Of a DNA stretch of 5,572 nt, positions 5,127 to 5,572 are shown piece by piece. The notes under the pieces are model-generated. The model was not told where the DNA came from. It saw nothing but the letters and a program-made list of their open reading frames with translations, and did no database searches. Position 1 is the stretch's first letter. Each line of letters opens with the position of its first letter. The DNA is taken from the NCBI GenBank assembly GCA_002684375.1, contig NYVC01000076.1, positions 2,360 to 7,931 of the forward strand, in the 5' to 3' direction. The DNA is from Marinovum sp. (GTDB lineage Bacteria > Pseudomonadota > Alphaproteobacteria > Rhodobacterales > Rhodobacteraceae). The position numbers were made by a program, and so were the translations under genes.

Positions 5127-5572
5127 ATGAAGTTCAAAAATTATCTCAGCAATTTATCTTACAAACTGACAGATGGTCAAATTGACCGTCGTCAATTTGT
5201 AATGTCAGCCTTGGCAGCGGGCGTTGCACTGCCATCGGCTTTGGGCATGGCGGATATGGCAGCGGCAGCCACACCGAAAAAAGGTGGGCGTCTGCGGATT
5301 GGTGTGACCGGTGGGGCAACCACTGACACATTGGATCCAGGTCAAATACTCGATATGTATATGATCAACGTTCAGTTTGGTCAGACACGCAATAACCTGA
5401 CCGTGGTGGGATCGGATGGATTGCTTCAACCTGAGCTCGCCGAAGAGTGGGGCGCATCTGCGGATGCCAGCGTTTGGACTTTTAAAATCCGCAGTGGTGT
5501 TGAGTTCCACAATGGTAAAACACTGAGTGTTGAGGATGTGGTTGATTCTTTGAACCACCATTTGGGCGAAGA
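5127..5572 (+). CDS. ABC transporter substrate-binding protein, family 5 (oligopeptide/DppA-type), 3' end cut by window edge
   Basis: 148 codons of a periplasmic solute-binding protein; full family members are about 500-550 residues, so only the first quarter or so is here. The N-terminus carries a probable twin-arginine signal: D20-R21-R22-Q-F-V, a hydrophobic stretch (MSALAAGVALPSALG, 26-40) and an alanine-rich cleavage zone near 45-48. The mature part starts KKGGRLRIGV (51-60) and shows the family landmarks: T-x-T-L-D-P at 66-71, GLLQPELAEEW at 98-108, W117-T-F-K-I-R-S-G-V-x-F-H-N-G-K (117-131), and VEDVVDSLNHHL (135-146). Such proteins bind peptides, but also sugars, opines and other small polar compounds, and pass them to an inner-membrane permease/ATPase, whose genes would be expected just to the right. 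The start is supported by GGGAG with eight-base spacing. Its place beside the regulator and BKACE operon suggests it takes up the substrate of that pathway; this is inference. Confidence 0.93.
   Translation, partial: MKFKNYLSNLSYKLTDGQIDRRQFVMSALAAGVALPSALGMADMAAAATPKKGGRLRIGVTGGATTDTLDPGQILDMYMINVQFGQTRNNLTVVGSDGLLQPELAEEWGASADASVWTFKIRSGVEFHNGKTLSVEDVVDSLNHHLGE

Overview
The window looks like an accessory catabolic locus from an alphaproteobacterium, most likely a marine Rhodobacterales-type organism. This rests on protein style, moderate GC and a rhizobial/roseobacter-like twin-arginine leader on the transport protein. It is an impression from reading and not a database result. No rRNA, tRNA, insertion sequence or CRISPR array is visible.

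Layout. From about 3709 leftward, three genes run on the minus strand as one probable operon: a beta-keto acid cleavage enzyme (BKACE, old name DUF849; 3709-2819), an acyl-CoA dehydrogenase (2738-1578) and an ADP-forming acyl-CoA synthetase (1581, running off the left edge). The last two overlap by ATGA. Diverging from this operon across a 156-bp intergenic region is a regulator (3866-4897) with a non-catalytic DJ-1/PfpI (GATase1-like) sensor domain and an AraC-type DNA-binding domain, the GbdR/CdhR architecture. After 229 bp of AT-rich DNA comes the start of a family 5 (oligopeptide-type) ABC substrate-binding protein (5127, running off the right edge).

How the parts could work together. The substrate-binding protein would capture an external compound and the regulator would sense it or a product. 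The BKACE would exchange a beta-keto acid with acetyl-CoA to give acetoacetate and a new acyl-CoA. The dehydrogenase and the synthetase would handle CoA thioesters before or after that step. BKACE next to a GATase1-AraC regulator recalls carnitine/dehydrocarnitine catabolism, and the BKACE sequence resembles, from memory, the dehydrocarnitine-type clade. Carnitine dehydrogenase and betainyl-CoA thioesterase are not in the window, so the substrate stays a hypothesis.

Non-coding DNA. The two regulatory gaps hold most of the unexplained structure: a good minus-strand promoter for the BKACE operon sharing its -35 with a plus-strand TTGACA, a GC-rich leader hairpin before the regulator, a GTAT-n-ATCT motif recurring in both gaps, a perfect 17-bp tandem duplication, and a U-rich/A-rich inverted repeat upstream of the transporter gene.
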